Below, piece by piece: positions 25,266 through 34,756 of a stretch of 64,000 nt of DNA. The position numbers were made by a program, and so were the translations under genes. Location of the stretch: contig NZ_VFQE01000002.1 in NCBI RefSeq assembly GCF_006717095.1, forward strand, positions 310,001 through 374,000, read 5' to 3'. Below the pieces are notes generated by a model. It did no database searches. It was given only the letters and a program-made list of their open reading frames with translations, and was not told the origin of the DNA. How positions within the stretch are numbered: the stretch's first letter is position 1; the number at the start of each line of letters is the position of its first letter. The stretch comes from Blastococcus colisei. GTDB lineage: Bacteria; Actinomycetota; Actinomycetes; Mycobacteriales; Geodermatophilaceae.

Positions 25266-25338
25266 TGCCCCCGGCAGGATTCGAACCTGCGACACACGGT
25301 TTAGGAAACCGATGCTCTATCCCCTGAGCTACGGGGGC
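25266..25338 (-). tRNA. tRNA-Arg (anticodon CCT)
   Basis: A complete 73-nt cloverleaf. The acceptor strands GCCCCCG and CGGGGGC pair perfectly, the D-stem is GCTC/GAGC, the anticodon loop is TTCCTAA (anticodon CCT), and the T-arm is GCAGG-TTCGAAT-CCTGC. It reads AGG codons. CCA is not encoded. Its 3' end faces the island, and its 3' half is repeated at 17499-17548, so it served as an integration site yet remains intact. Confidence 0.96.
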
Positions 25339-25519
25339 GGCGGCGTGGCGGGATGCGACCGCCGCGCCGATGCGGAGAGGCTATCCGGTGGCCCGGGGAA
25401 CACACCGCACACCCGACTCGTCACCAGAAGTGAGACGAACCGACGCGTCCCGGGACTACCGTCCGGGTAGACGTCAGGGTCCGGCAACGGCGCCGGGGGA
25501 AAGACGGAAGGGCGAGGAC

Positions 25520-25840
25520 ATGGACATGCAGGTGGTGGACGTCCCCGAGAAGGGGCGCTTCGAGATCCGGCTCGACGACCGGGTGGTCGGTCTGGCCAGT
25601 TACCACGTCGACGGCACCACGATGACCCTCCCGCACACCGAGGTCGACCCGAGCGTCGGCGGTCGCGGCATCGGCACCACCCTGGTGGCCGGTGTCCTGG
25701 ACGCCGCCCGTGAGCGCGGGCTCACCGTCCTCCCCTACTGCTCGTTCATCCGGCACTACATCCAGCAGCATCCCGAGCAGATGGACCTCGTCGCGGCCGA
25801 CGACCGGCCGCACTTCGGCCTGGAGGCCGCCGCCCGCTGA
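25520..25840 (+). CDS. small GNAT-fold N-acetyltransferase-like protein
   Basis: A 106-residue GNAT-like protein of the short YidJ/Gcn5-related type: RFEIRLDDRVVGLASYHVDG, HTEVDPSVGGRGIGTTLVAGVLDAARERGLTVLPYCSFIRHYIQQHPE. The GGRGIGTTLV segment is the acetyl-CoA pyrophosphate loop. The substrate is unknown. ATG 25520 follows GAGGAC. It is the first backbone gene after the tRNA. Confidence 0.88.
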   Translation: MDMQVVDVPEKGRFEIRLDDRVVGLASYHVDGTTMTLPHTEVDPSVGGRGIGTTLVAGVLDAARERGLTVLPYCSFIRHYIQQHPEQMDLVAADDRPHFGLEAAAR

Positions 25841-25876
25841 CCTGCGGTCGTCGCAGCGCCTGCCTACGCTCCGCAG

Positions 25877-27247
25877 GTGCCGACGTCGCTGCTGTGGTTC
25901 CGCCGCGACCTCCGACTCGGCGACCACCCCGCCCTGCTGGCCGCCGTCGACGACGCCGGCCCCGACGGGAACGTGCTCGCCGTCTTCGTCGTCGACCCGG
26001 CGCTGTGGCGGCCGGCGGGCGAACCGCGCCGGCAGTTCCTGCGCGACTGCCTGGCCGCCCTGCAGGAGTCGCTCGGCGGCGCGCTGGTGCTGCGGTCGGG
26101 CGACCCGTCCGCCGTCCTGCCGGCCCTCGTCCGCGGGGTCGGGGCGTCCTCCGTGCACGTCTCGGCGGACGCCGGACCGTACGGCCGCTGCCGCGACGCC
26201 GCCGTCGAGCAGGCCCTCGGCGACGTCCCCCTGGTCCGCACCGGCTCCCCCTACGCGGTGACCCCCGGCCGGCTGACGACGCAGGAGGGCACGCCCTTCC
26301 GGGTCTTCTCCCCGTTCGCCCGGGCCTGGCGGTCGCACGGCTGGCGGGCACCGGCGCCCCGGCCCGAGACGGTGCGCTGGCTGCTCGACGTCCCGTCGGA
26401 CGCCCTGCCTCCAGGCCAGGACCTCGACGGCGTGCGGCTACCGCCCGCCGGGGAGGCCGCCGCGCTCGCTGCCTGGGAGCGGTTCCGGGACGACCTGCTG
26501 CCCGGCTACCCCGAGACCCGCAACCTGCCGGCCACGAACGGCACCAGCCGGCTCTCGGCCTACCTGAAGTACGGCTGCCTGCACCCGCGCACCCTGCTGG
26601 CCGACCTGGCCGACGAGGAGGAGGGGACCGAGGCGGTGCGGCGCTTCACCGACGAGCTGGCGTGGCGCGAGTTCTACGCCGACGTGGTGTGGCACCGGCC
26701 CGAGTCGACGCGCGAGCCGCTCGACCCCCGCACCGGCGCCATCGAGTACGACACCGGGCCCGAGGCCGACGCGCACTTCGCCGCGTGGGCCGAGGGCCGC
26801 ACCGGATATCCGATCGTCGACGCGGGCATGCGCCAGCTGCTCGGCGAGGCCTACGTGCACAACCGGGTGCGGATGATCGTGGCCTCGTTCCTGGTGAAGG
26901 ACCTGCACCTGGACTGGCGCCGCGGCGCCCGGCACTTCCTACAGCACCTGGTCGACGGCGATCTGGCCAGCAACAACCACGGGTGGCAGTGGGTCGCCGG
27001 GACCGGGACCGACGCGTCGCCGTACTACCGGGTGTTCAACCCGACGCGGCAGGGCCGTCAGTTCGATCCGGCCGGGGACTACGTGCGGCGCTGGGTGCCG
27101 GAGCTGCGCGACGTCGCCACCGCGCACGTGCACGAGCCGTGGACGGCCCCCGGCGGCGTACCGGCCGGCTATCCCGAGCCGGTCGTGGAGCACGCCGTCG
27201 AGCGGCAGGTCGCCCTCGCCCGCTACCAGGAGGTCCGGTCCTCGTGA
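25877..27247 (+). CDS. phrB: deoxyribodipyrimidine photolyase
   Basis: A 456-residue photolyase that splits UV-induced cyclobutane pyrimidine dimers using light, with FADH- and an antenna cofactor. The N-terminal antenna domain starts SLLWFRRDLRLGDHPAL. The C-terminal FAD domain has GYPIVDAGMRQL, HNRVRMIVASFLVKDL, DWRRGARHF and NNHGWQWVAGTGTDASPYYRVFNP. The start is a GTG with TACGCT 6 nt before it, which could be a -10 giving a leaderless transcript. It is followed 27 bp later by a Nei-type glycosylase, making a small repair operon. Confidence 0.95.
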   Translation: MPTSLLWFRRDLRLGDHPALLAAVDDAGPDGNVLAVFVVDPALWRPAGEPRRQFLRDCLAALQESLGGALVLRSGDPSAVLPALVRGVGASSVHVSADAGPYGRCRDAAVEQALGDVPLVRTGSPYAVTPGRLTTQEGTPFRVFSPFARAWRSHGWRAPAPRPETVRWLLDVPSDALPPGQDLDGVRLPPAGEAAALAAWERFRDDLLPGYPETRNLPATNGTSRLSAYLKYGCLHPRTLLADLADEEEGTEAVRRFTDELAWREFYADVVWHRPESTREPLDPRTGAIEYDTGPEADAHFAAWAEGRTGYPIVDAGMRQLLGEAYVHNRVRMIVASFLVKDLHLDWRRGARHFLQHLVDGDLASNNHGWQWVAGTGTDASPYYRVFNPTRQGRQFDPAGDYVRRWVPELRDVATAHVHEPWTAPGGVPAGYPEPVVEHAVERQVALARYQEVRSS

Positions 27248-27274
27248 CCGCGGCCGGAATCCAGAGGACCCCCG

Positions 27275-28084
27275 GTGCCTGAGGGGCACACGCTCTACCG
27301 CCTCGCCCGCGAGCAGCAGCAGGTCTTCGCCGGGCGCCCGGTGCACGTCACGAGCCCGCAGGGACGCTTCGCCGCGGGCGCCGCCCTGCTCGACGGCCGG
27401 GTCCTGCAGGAGGTCGTCTCCTACGGCAAGCACCTGTTCGCCGACTTCGGCGCCGACGTCCTGCACGTGCACCTCGGCCTGTACGGGACATTCGTCGGCG
27501 GCAGCGGTGATCCGCCCCCGCCGAAGGGCGCCCTGCGCATGCGGTGGACCGCCGCCGGCCCCGACGGGGCCGGCGCCTGGACCGACCTGCGCGGCCCCAC
27601 GGCGTGCGAGGTGCTGGCTCACCCCGAGGTGACGGCGATCCTGGGGCGGCTCGGCCCGGATCCGCTGCGGCCCCGGGCGGACGGCGGCCTCGCCCACCGC
27701 CGCATCGCGGGCAGCCGGACCGCGGTCGGTGCCCTGCTCATGGACCAGTCGGTGCTCGCCGGGGTCGGCAACGTCTACCGGGCCGAGCTGCTCTTCCGGC
27801 ACCGGGTGTCCCCGTTCCGCCCGGGCCGCGCCGTCGATGCCCCGCTCTGGCAGGAGATGTGGGCGGACCTGGTCACGCTGCTGCGGTCGGGCGTGCGGTT
27901 GGGCCGCATCGTCACCACCCGTCCCGAGGACCGGATCCGACGCCGCGGCGCGGTGCAGCGCGACGACGCGCACTACGTGTACCGGCGCACCGGGCTGCCG
28001 TGCCGGGTCTGCGGGACCGGCATCCGCACCGAGGTGATGGTCGGGCGCAACCTGTACTGGTGCCCGGTCTGCCAGGCGGTCTGA
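27275..28084 (+). CDS. Fpg/Nei-family DNA glycosylase (endonuclease VIII-like)
   Basis: A 269-residue base-excision enzyme. The PEGHT N-terminus (catalytic Pro2 and Glu3 after Met removal) assigns it to the Nei side of the family, which removes oxidised pyrimidines. The GKHLF segment supplies the conserved lysine, LMDQSVLAGVGNVYRAELLFRH is the H2TH region, and the C-terminal zinc finger has Cys243, Cys246, Cys263 and Cys266. It is probably co-transcribed with the photolyase. Confidence 0.94.
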   Translation: MPEGHTLYRLAREQQQVFAGRPVHVTSPQGRFAAGAALLDGRVLQEVVSYGKHLFADFGADVLHVHLGLYGTFVGGSGDPPPPKGALRMRWTAAGPDGAGAWTDLRGPTACEVLAHPEVTAILGRLGPDPLRPRADGGLAHRRIAGSRTAVGALLMDQSVLAGVGNVYRAELLFRHRVSPFRPGRAVDAPLWQEMWADLVTLLRSGVRLGRIVTTRPEDRIRRRGAVQRDDAHYVYRRTGLPCRVCGTGIRTEVMVGRNLYWCPVCQAV

Positions 28085-28168
28085 CTACTCCACACCGGCC
28101 GTCACCAGCGGTTACCCGATGGAGCGACTCCCCCCAGCACCGGCCGCCGCGCGTGTACGTTCGACCTG

Positions 28169-28981
28169 ATGGCATCGTCAGCGTGGAGGGCTGCCGTCGT
28201 CGCCTTCGGGGCGATGGCGGTCGTGGTCGTGCCCGGAACCGCCTCGGCGGCGCCCACCGAGGTCGGCTACGACGTCTCCTACCCGCAGTGCGACACCGAC
28301 CTGCCGCGCGATCGCGCCTTCGCCGTCGTCGGGGTCAACGGCGGCCTGTCCACCCGGGCCAACCCCTGCCTCCAGGAGCAGCTGACCTGGGCCTGGGAGT
28401 CCTCCGGGGAGGTGGAGGAGCAGCCGCCTGCCCAGGTGTATCTGAACACCGCCAACCCGGGACAGGTGATCGACCAGGTCACGACGTGGCCCACGAGCGG
28501 TTCGACGCCGTACGGCAGCTGCGACGGCACGAACTCGATGGCCTGCTCGTGGGAGTACGGCTGGGAGCGGGCGCAGAACAGCGTGCTGTCCTTCTTCACC
28601 CCCGCCGCGCGCGCGGCACGGCTCGACAGCCAGCCGGCCCGCTACGTCTGGTGGCTGGACGTCGAGACGATGAACACCTGGCAGTACGGCTCCGACGAGG
28701 CGCGCGCCCGTAACCGGGCGACGCTCGAGGGCATGACCGAGTACCTGCACTCCCGTGACGCGCGCGTCGGGGTCTACTCCACCGGGTACCAGTGGTCGCA
28801 GATCGTCGGCGAGGTCGACGACGACAGCGTGCTGGCCGACCTGGACAGCTGGCTCGCCGGCTCGGTGACCGACGAGCAGGCCGAAGCGGCCTGCGACGAC
28901 GACCCGCTGGTGCCGGACGGCGAAGTGGTCCTCAGCCAGTACGTCCCCGACGACCTGGACCACAACGTCTCCTGCGACTGA
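28169..28981 (+). CDS. secreted glycoside hydrolase-like protein
   Basis: A 270-residue exported protein with a signal peptide of about 27 residues (hydrophobic core AAVVAFGAMAVVVVPG, cleavage after ASA). The mature part starts GYDVSYPQC and has DVSYPQC, AFAVVGVNGG and VWWLDVETMNTW, resembling the TIM-barrel of GH25/DUF1906-like proteins that act on cell-wall glycans. Six or more cysteines suggest disulfides outside the cell. The Asp-Glu in DVET is a plausible catalytic pair. TACGTT ends 7 nt before the ATG, so the mRNA may be leaderless. The substrate is unproven. Confidence 0.75.
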   Translation: MASSAWRAAVVAFGAMAVVVVPGTASAAPTEVGYDVSYPQCDTDLPRDRAFAVVGVNGGLSTRANPCLQEQLTWAWESSGEVEEQPPAQVYLNTANPGQVIDQVTTWPTSGSTPYGSCDGTNSMACSWEYGWERAQNSVLSFFTPAARAARLDSQPARYVWWLDVETMNTWQYGSDEARARNRATLEGMTEYLHSRDARVGVYSTGYQWSQIVGEVDDDSVLADLDSWLAGSVTDEQAEAACDDDPLVPDGEVVLSQYVPDDLDHNVSCD

Positions 28982-28984
28982 GGA

Positions 28985-29293
28985 CTACAACGCGCCCTTG
29001 TCGGCGTCCCCGGCCGGAACGGGCGTCAGCCGGCGCACGTCCAGCGGAGCGGCCAGCTTGTCGGCCAGCTCGCCGCCGAGCGTGCTGAGCGCCTCCGCGC
29101 GGCCGTGCACCTTCAGCGCCTCCAAGCTCTCCCAGCGCTCGACCATGACGAACGACCCGTCGCCCTCGTGCAGCGCGTACAGCTCGCACCCGGGCTCGGC
29201 GTGCACCTTCGGGACGGCGGCGAGGATCGCCTCCCGGACGGCGTCGACCTGGTCGGACTTCGGGGTGATGGTGGCGACGACGACGACGGACAC
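28985..29293 (-). CDS. antibiotic biosynthesis monooxygenase (ABM)-fold protein
   Basis: A 102-residue ABM-domain protein (VVVATITPKSDQVDAVREAILAAVPKVHAEPGCELYALHEGDGSFVMVERWES). Members of this dimeric ferredoxin-like fold include quinol monooxygenases and many proteins of unknown role. The GTG at 29293 is supported by AGGAGG upstream. It converges on the secreted protein's stop with a 3-bp gap and is divergent from the ferredoxin reductase. Confidence 0.88.
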   Translation of the reverse strand: MSVVVVATITPKSDQVDAVREAILAAVPKVHAEPGCELYALHEGDGSFVMVERWESLEALKVHGRAEALSTLGGELADKLAAPLDVRRLTPVPAGDADKGAL

Positions 29294-29378
29294 GCAGGCC
29301 TCCTGGGCGGTGATTCGGGGCGGGCTCGGGCGATCACTTGGGCCCTGCTCTGGTGCAAAGGGCCCGGTCGGGGTCAGG

Positions 29379-30809
29379 ATGCCAGTCGTGTCCGCCGACG
29401 GTTCGTCCCCTCCCCCGTCGGCACCTCCCCCGTCGACGGCGCATCCGCTCCGGGTCGCGGTCGTCGGCGCCGGGCCGGCGGGCATCTACGCCGCCGATGC
29501 GCTGACCCGCCAGGACGCCGTCCCGGTGGCCGTGGACCTGCTGGACCGGCTGCCGACGCCGTTCGGCCTGGTCCGGCACGGGATCGCCCCCGACCACCCG
29601 AAGATGCGGGCCATCCGGGACACCCTGCACCACAGCCTGGAGCACCCGCTGGTCCGGTTCGTGGGCAACGTCGACGTCGGCGTGGACATCTCGCTGGATG
29701 AGCTGCGGCAGCACGTGGACGCGGTCGTCTACACCTACGGCGCCTCGCTGGACCGGCAGCTCGGGATCGAGGGCGAGCAGCTGCCGGGCAGCCTCGCGGC
29801 CACCGACCTGGTCGCCTGGTACACCGGCCATCCCGACGCCGACCGGACGCGCGTGGAGCCGGCGCTGGCCGGCGTGCGGTCGGTCGTCGTCGTCGGCGTC
29901 GGGAACGTCGCCCTCGACGTCGCGCGGGTGCTGTCCCGGACGCCCGGGGAGCTCGAGCCGACCGACATGCCGCAGCACGTGCTCGACGTCCTCGCCGCCG
30001 CCCCCGTGGAGGAGGTCACCGTCCTCGGCCGCCGCGGCCCCGCGCAGGCCACCTTCACCACCCAGGAGCTGCGCGAGCTCGACGGGCTGGCCGACGCCAC
30101 CGTGCTGGTCGAGCCCGCCGATCTCGAGCTCGACCCCGCCAGCGAGGAGCGGGCCGCCGCCGATCGGAACGTCAGCCGCAACCTCGCGGTGCTGCGCGGC
30201 TGGACCGACCACAGCGCCGCCGGCAGCCGGGTGCGGCTGCGGCTGCGCTTCTTCCGCCGGCCGGTGCGGCTGCTCGGCACCGACCGGGTGACCGGCGTCG
30301 AGGTGGAGCGCACGGCGGTCGACAGCGACGGCCGGGCCATGGGCACCGGCGAGCTGGAAGTCCTCCCCGCCGATCTCGTCGTCCGCTCGGTCGGCTACCG
30401 CGGCCTCCCGCTGCCGGGCCTGCCGGTGGACGAGCGGTCGGGCACCGTGCCGAACGAGGCGGGGCGGGTGCTGCGGAGCGGGGCGCCGTCCGGGGGCGAG
30501 TACGTGGCGGGATGGATCAAGCGCGGCCCGAGCGGCGTCGTCGGCCACAACAAGCACGACGCCCGGGAGACCATCGCGTCCCTCCTCGCCGACGCCGCCG
30601 ACGGGGTGCTGCGCGCCGCCGGTCCCGTCGACGACCTCGTGGACACGCTGGTCACCCGTGGCGCACACCCCGTGCTGCTCGACGACTGGCGCGCGATCGA
30701 CGCCGCCGAGACCGCGCTCGGCGCCACCCGTGGCCGGGCCCGGACGACGCTGCACGAACGGGAGTCCCTGATGGCGGCCGTGCGCGCGGCGGCCGCAGCT
30801 CCCCGTTAG
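29379..30809 (+). CDS. FprA-type ferredoxin-NADP(+) reductase
   Basis: A 476-residue flavoprotein of the adrenodoxin-reductase/FprA type, passing electrons between NADPH and ferredoxin, for example for P450s. The FAD fingerprint is VAVVGAGPAGIYAADAL (near residues 27-43), then TPFGLVRHGIAPDHPKM, the NADP-binding VVVVGVGNVALDVARVL, and the C-terminal GWIKRGPSGVVGHNKHDA. A 25-residue Pro/Ser-rich N-terminus precedes the domain. The ATG at 29379 is chosen; a GTG 9 bp downstream is possible. No ferredoxin gene lies adjacent. Its stop overlaps the convergent phosphatase by 4 nt. Confidence 0.92.
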   Translation: MPVVSADGSSPPPSAPPPSTAHPLRVAVVGAGPAGIYAADALTRQDAVPVAVDLLDRLPTPFGLVRHGIAPDHPKMRAIRDTLHHSLEHPLVRFVGNVDVGVDISLDELRQHVDAVVYTYGASLDRQLGIEGEQLPGSLAATDLVAWYTGHPDADRTRVEPALAGVRSVVVVGVGNVALDVARVLSRTPGELEPTDMPQHVLDVLAAAPVEEVTVLGRRGPAQATFTTQELRELDGLADATVLVEPADLELDPASEERAAADRNVSRNLAVLRGWTDHSAAGSRVRLRLRFFRRPVRLLGTDRVTGVEVERTAVDSDGRAMGTGELEVLPADLVVRSVGYRGLPLPGLPVDERSGTVPNEAGRVLRSGAPSGGEYVAGWIKRGPSGVVGHNKHDARETIASLLADAADGVLRAAGPVDDLVDTLVTRGAHPVLLDDWRAIDAAETALGATRGRARTTLHERESLMAAVRAAAAAPR

Positions 30810-31873
30810 GAGACCGCGCGCAACAGTTCGGCCGCGGCCTCGGCCGACGACGCCGCGACGAACCGCATCGTCGCGGCGGTGTCCGGCCGGAGCCGCACCT
30901 CGGCGCCGTCGGGGCCCAGCGCCACCCCACCCGCAGCAGCCAGGACCGCCAGACCGCCCGCGACGTCGTGCACGTGGGTGCCGGTGCGGTCGATGTCGTG
31001 CCAGGCGGCCGCCGACCCGTCGGCGACCAGACACAGTTCCACGGCGGTGCAGCCGGTCACCCGTACCCGGCGCGCCGGCCCGGGTACGGAGATCGACCCG
31101 CCCGGGGGTGCCGTGGGGACGACGACGGTGCTGCCCGGCCGCGGGGACACCGGCACCCCGTCCCGCCAGGCGCAGTTCCCGTCGGCCCACCAGCGGCGGC
31201 CGGACGACAGGTCGACCACGACGCCGGCGACGGCCCGCCCGGCCTGCACCAGACCGGCCGAGAACGCCCACGGCGGCAGCCCGGCGCGGAAGTTGCCGGT
31301 GCCGTCGAGCGGATCGAGCACCACCCACGGCTCGTCCTCGGGCACGTGCCCGTCGGTGCGCTCCTCGCTGAGCAGGGGCAGCCCGAGGTCCGCGAGCACC
31401 TCGGCCGCGGCCAGGTGTGCCGCCTCGTCCGCAGCCACGGACGGGCTGCCGTCGGCCTTGACCCGGTCCTCGCCGACGCCCCGGGCGAGGGCGACCGCCG
31501 TCTCGACGCGGGTGGCCGCGAGCGCGGCCAGGTGCAGGAACCGGTCGACGACCGGCGCGTCCGGGCGGGGCGCGGGAACCGGGAGAACACCCCGGCCGCC
31601 GGGCCGGTCCCGCACGCGGTCGCAGCCCCACGCGGCAGCGGTGGCGAGCACGGCCGGGGTGTCCGGGCCGATTCGCCCGGACGCCAGCAGCACCGCCTCG
31701 GAGAACCCGTCGGCCGTCCACTGTCGTCGCAGCAGCGCCGCCGAGTCCTCCCCCACGAGCAGCCGGTAGGCCGGATCGCTGATGGCGGGCGCGAGGGCGG
31801 CAGGCGCGAGCCCGAGAGAGGCCGCCGCCCGGACGAGCGCCGGGCCGCCGGTCGCGACGCGGTGGTCAGCCAC
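30806..31873 (-). CDS. inositol monophosphatase-family protein with N-terminal extension
   Basis: A 355-residue protein whose C-terminal 250 residues match the lithium-sensitive Mg2+-dependent phosphatases (inositol monophosphatase, CysQ, HisN): [27 protein letters not shown] with the metal-binding Asp pair, and a late [15 protein letters not shown]. About 105 residues before it ([13 protein letters not shown]...AAWGCDRV) do not belong to the usual domain and I cannot identify them. The start is a GTG overlapping the ppc stop by 8 nt, implying coupling to ppc. The substrate could be inositol phosphate, histidinol phosphate or PAP. Confidence 0.8.
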   Translation of the reverse strand: MADHRVATGGPALVRAAASLGLAPAALAPAISDPAYRLLVGEDSAALLRRQWTADGFSEAVLLASGRIGPDTPAVLATAAAWGCDRVRDRPGGRGVLPVPAPRPDAPVVDRFLHLAALAATRVETAVALARGVGEDRVKADGSPSVAADEAAHLAAAEVLADLGLPLLSEERTDGHVPEDEPWVVLDPLDGTGNFRAGLPPWAFSAGLVQAGRAVAGVVVDLSSGRRWWADGNCAWRDGVPVSPRPGSTVVVPTAPPGGSISVPGPARRVRVTGCTAVELCLVADGSAAAWHDIDRTGTHVHDVAGGLAVLAAAGGVALGPDGAEVRLRPDTAATMRFVAASSAEAAAELLRAVS

Positions 31874-34685
31874 TGTTGCGCAGGGCTGTCGCGATGCCGT
31901 TGATCGTCAGGTGGATGTTCCGGCTGGTCAGCTCGTCGTCCTCACCGGCGCGGCGGCGGCGCAGCATCTCCACCTGCAGATGGTGCAACGGCTCCAGGTA
32001 GGGGAAGCGGTTGCGGATCGACCGGGCCAGCGACGGGTTGTCGGCCAGCAGGTGGTCGTCACCGGTGATCGCCAGGACCATCCGGCAGGTGCGCTCGTGC
32101 TCGGCGGTGATCTGGTCGAAGACGCGGGTGCGCAGCTCCGCGTCGGGCACCAGCTCCGCGTAGCGCGCGGCCAGGCCGAGGTCGGTCTTGGCCAGCACCA
32201 TGCCCATGTTGGACAGCACCGTCCGGAAGAACGGCCAGGTGCGGTGCAGCTCCTGCAACCGCGCCAGCCGCTCGTCGTCCCCGTCCACCCAGGACTCCAG
32301 CGCCGACCCGGTGCCGTACCAGCCGGGCAGCATGATCCGGGCCTGCGACCAGCTGAACACCCAGGGGATCGCGCGCAGGTCCGCGATGGAGTTCCCGGCC
32401 TTGCGCGACGGCGGCCGGCTGCCGATGTTGAGCTCGCCGAGCTCGCTGATGGGGGTGGCCGCGCGGAACCACTCGACGAAGCCGGGCGTCTCGTGCACCA
32501 GCGCCCGGTAGGCCTGCTGGGCCCGGGCGGCCAGGTCGTCGAGCAGCGCGTACGCGGGCTCGGCGTCGTCGCCGAGGCCCTCGAGGTCGAGGAGCGTCGA
32601 CTCCAGCGTCGCGGCGACGAGGGCCTCGAGGTTGCGCCGGGCCAAATCGGGGTCGGCGTACTTGGCGGCGATGACCTCGCCCTGCTCGGTGATCCGCAGC
32701 GCCCCGGCGACCGCGCCCGGGGGCTGCGCGCGGACCGCCTCGTAGCTCGGCCCGCCACCACGGCCCACGGTTCCGCCGCGCCCGTGGAACAGCCGCAGCC
32801 GGATGCCCTCGGCGCGCGCGACCTCGACGAGGTCGAGCTCGGCCCGGTACAGCGCCCAGTTCGCGGCGAGATAGCCGCCGTCCTTGTTGCTGTCGCTGTA
32901 GCCGAGCATGACCTCCTGCTGGTCGCCCCGGGAGGCGACGAGCGAGCGGTACAGCGGCTGGGCGAGCATGGCCGACAGCGTCGTCCCGGCGGCCCTGAGG
33001 TCGTCGATGGTCTCGAACAGCGGCGAGATCCCGACCGAGCAGGTCGGCCCGGGGTGGGCGGGATCGGACGGGGCGCCGGGGTCGAGCAGGCCGACCTCCT
33101 TGAGCAGGACGGCGACCTCGAGGACGTCGCTCACCGACTCGCACATGCTGATGACGTAGTTCGGGACCGTCCGCGCCCCTAGCAGCGCGACCTGCTCGGC
33201 GGCCGCGATCAGCACGTCGAGCTCGCCCCGGGCGGTGTCGGAGAGCTCGGCGTCCGGCCGTACCAGCGGGCGGCGCAGGGTCAGCTCGCCGGCCAGCAGC
33301 TCGACGCGGGCCGCCTCGTCGAGAGCGGCGTAGTCCTCGCACACCCCGGCCCAGGCCAGCAGCTCGCCGACCACCTCCTCGTGGACTCCCGAGTTCTGCC
33401 GCATGTCCAGGCCGCAGAGGTGGAAGCCGAACACCTCGACGGCTTCGCGCAGCCGCAGCAGCCGGTCATCGGCCAGCGGTCCGGCACCGTGGCTGCGCAG
33501 CGAGGTGTCGATCACGTCCAGGTCGGCGCGCAGCTCGTCGGGCGACCCGTACGGCGGCAGCGGTGTGGTCGGCGCCGGCCCGGGGATCCGGCCGAGGACG
33601 CCGTGCGCGGTGCGGGCCAGCCGGCCCGAGATGCCGTTCAGCGCCCTCCGGTAGGGCTCGTCGGCACGGAAGGGGGAGTCGTCCCGCGAGGCCTCCGCCA
33701 GGGAGTAGAGCGCCGGCGTGGGGGTGACCAGCCGGTCGGACATCGACAGCTCGTCGCGCAGCGCCACGAGCTCGTCGAGGTAGTGGGCCAGCGCCGTCTC
33801 GGCCTGCCGGGTGGTGGCCCGCCGCAGCGCATCGGCGGTGACGAAGGGGTTGCCGTCGCGGTCGCCACCGATCCAGGAGCCGGGCAGCAGCATCGGCCGG
33901 CGCAGCAGGCCGGCGTCCGGCCAGCGCTCGTCGAGCGCACGCCGCAGTTCGGCGTTGATGGCGGGGACGACCTCGAACAGCGACAGGTCGTAGTAGCGCA
34001 GCGCCTCGTCGATCTCGTCCTGCAGGCGCAGCCGGGACAGCCGCAGCAGCGCCGTCTGCCAGAGCGTGAGCACCGAGCGCCACAGCTGCGCCGACCACCG
34101 GTCGTCGTCGAGCTCGCCTCCGGCCGCACGGTCGCGTTGCCGGACGAGCTCGGCGATGTGCCGCTGGACCTGCGAGATCGTCTTGCGCCGGACCTCGGTC
34201 GGGTGCGCGGTGACCACCGGGCAGACCAGGGCGCCGGTCAGCTCACGGGCCACGACGTCGGCCGTCAGGTCGGCCGCGTCGATCAGCGCCATGGACGCGG
34301 CCAGACTGCCGGCCTGCGGCGGTGAGCCCTCCCGGCGGTGGAACCGGCGGCGGCGCTCGTGGTGGATGTCCTCGGCCAGGTTGGCCAGCACCGAGAAGTG
34401 GCTGAACGCCCGGATCACGTGATTGGCCGCACGGACGTCCAGCCCCGCCAGCCGCTGCGCCAGCTCGGCCCGGTCCACCTCGGAGCGGCGGATCTTGAAC
34501 GCCTCGACGCGGGTCGACTCGACGAGGTCCAGGACGTCCTGCCCGGCCTGGGAGCCGATCACCTCGCCGAGGACGCGGCCCAGCAGACGGATGTCGTCGC
34601 GGAGCGGGGCGTCGTCGGCCCGGTCGGCCCCTTCCGCGGAACCGGAGGAGCGGAGGTCGGCGACGTCGACAGTGGCTTCGGACAC
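31866..34685 (-). CDS. ppc: phosphoenolpyruvate carboxylase
   Basis: A 939-residue PEP carboxylase, which adds bicarbonate to PEP to make oxaloacetate and refill the TCA cycle. Signature regions are the catalytic-His segment [13 protein letters not shown] (about residue 160), [31 protein letters not shown] and the Gly-rich [13 protein letters not shown], with the C-terminal [12 protein letters not shown]. The GTG at 34685 gives the normal family length. An 18-bp palindrome lies 46 bp upstream and may be an operator. The phosphatase gene downstream overlaps it by 8 nt. Confidence 0.96.
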   Translation of the reverse strand: MSEATVDVADLRSSGSAEGADRADDAPLRDDIRLLGRVLGEVIGSQAGQDVLDLVESTRVEAFKIRRSEVDRAELAQRLAGLDVRAANHVIRAFSHFSVLANLAEDIHHERRRRFHRREGSPPQAGSLAASMALIDAADLTADVVARELTGALVCPVVTAHPTEVRRKTISQVQRHIAELVRQRDRAAGGELDDDRWSAQLWRSVLTLWQTALLRLSRLRLQDEIDEALRYYDLSLFEVVPAINAELRRALDERWPDAGLLRRPMLLPGSWIGGDRDGNPFVTADALRRATTRQAETALAHYLDELVALRDELSMSDRLVTPTPALYSLAEASRDDSPFRADEPYRRALNGISGRLARTAHGVLGRIPGPAPTTPLPPYGSPDELRADLDVIDTSLRSHGAGPLADDRLLRLREAVEVFGFHLCGLDMRQNSGVHEEVVGELLAWAGVCEDYAALDEAARVELLAGELTLRRPLVRPDAELSDTARGELDVLIAAAEQVALLGARTVPNYVISMCESVSDVLEVAVLLKEVGLLDPGAPSDPAHPGPTCSVGISPLFETIDDLRAAGTTLSAMLAQPLYRSLVASRGDQQEVMLGYSDSNKDGGYLAANWALYRAELDLVEVARAEGIRLRLFHGRGGTVGRGGGPSYEAVRAQPPGAVAGALRITEQGEVIAAKYADPDLARRNLEALVAATLESTLLDLEGLGDDAEPAYALLDDLAARAQQAYRALVHETPGFVEWFRAATPISELGELNIGSRPPSRKAGNSIADLRAIPWVFSWSQARIMLPGWYGTGSALESWVDGDDERLARLQELHRTWPFFRTVLSNMGMVLAKTDLGLAARYAELVPDAELRTRVFDQITAEHERTCRMVLAITGDDHLLADNPSLARSIRNRFPYLEPLHHLQVEMLRRRRAGEDDELTSRNIHLTINGIATALRNSG

Positions 34686-34730
34686 CCGCCGAGTATCCGG
34701 CCCGAAGGTGACGGGCTCATGTCCCCGGAA

Positions 34731-34748
34731 CAGAAATGGCCATTTCTG
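34731..34748. promoter_or_regulatory. 18-bp perfect palindrome upstream of ppc
   Basis: CAGAAATGG followed directly by its complement CCATTTCTG, in the 71-bp gap between the TPR gene and ppc. It is markedly A/T-rich for this genome and has no loop, so it looks more like a dimer-binding operator than a terminator. The protein that binds it is unknown. Confidence 0.5.
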
Positions 34749-34756
34749 CCGCACGA

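Larger units (their letters stand above)
17499..25338. mobile_element. tRNA-Arg(CCT)-flanked genomic island, integrase missing
   Basis: A 7.8-kb segment bounded by the tRNA-Arg 3'-half copy on the left and the intact tRNA-Arg(CCT) on the right, in direct orientation. The cargo is a GerW-like gene, an arsR-SRPBCC-SRPBCC operon, a divergent sulfur module (methyltransferase-MFS-MBL/rhodanese against ArsR/rhodanese-MFS), and eroded ends. Decay is evident: one gene carries an amber codon and one MFS gene is frameshifted three times and truncated. No integrase, excisionase or replication gene is recognisable, so it is probably an immobile remnant. Confidence 0.75.
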
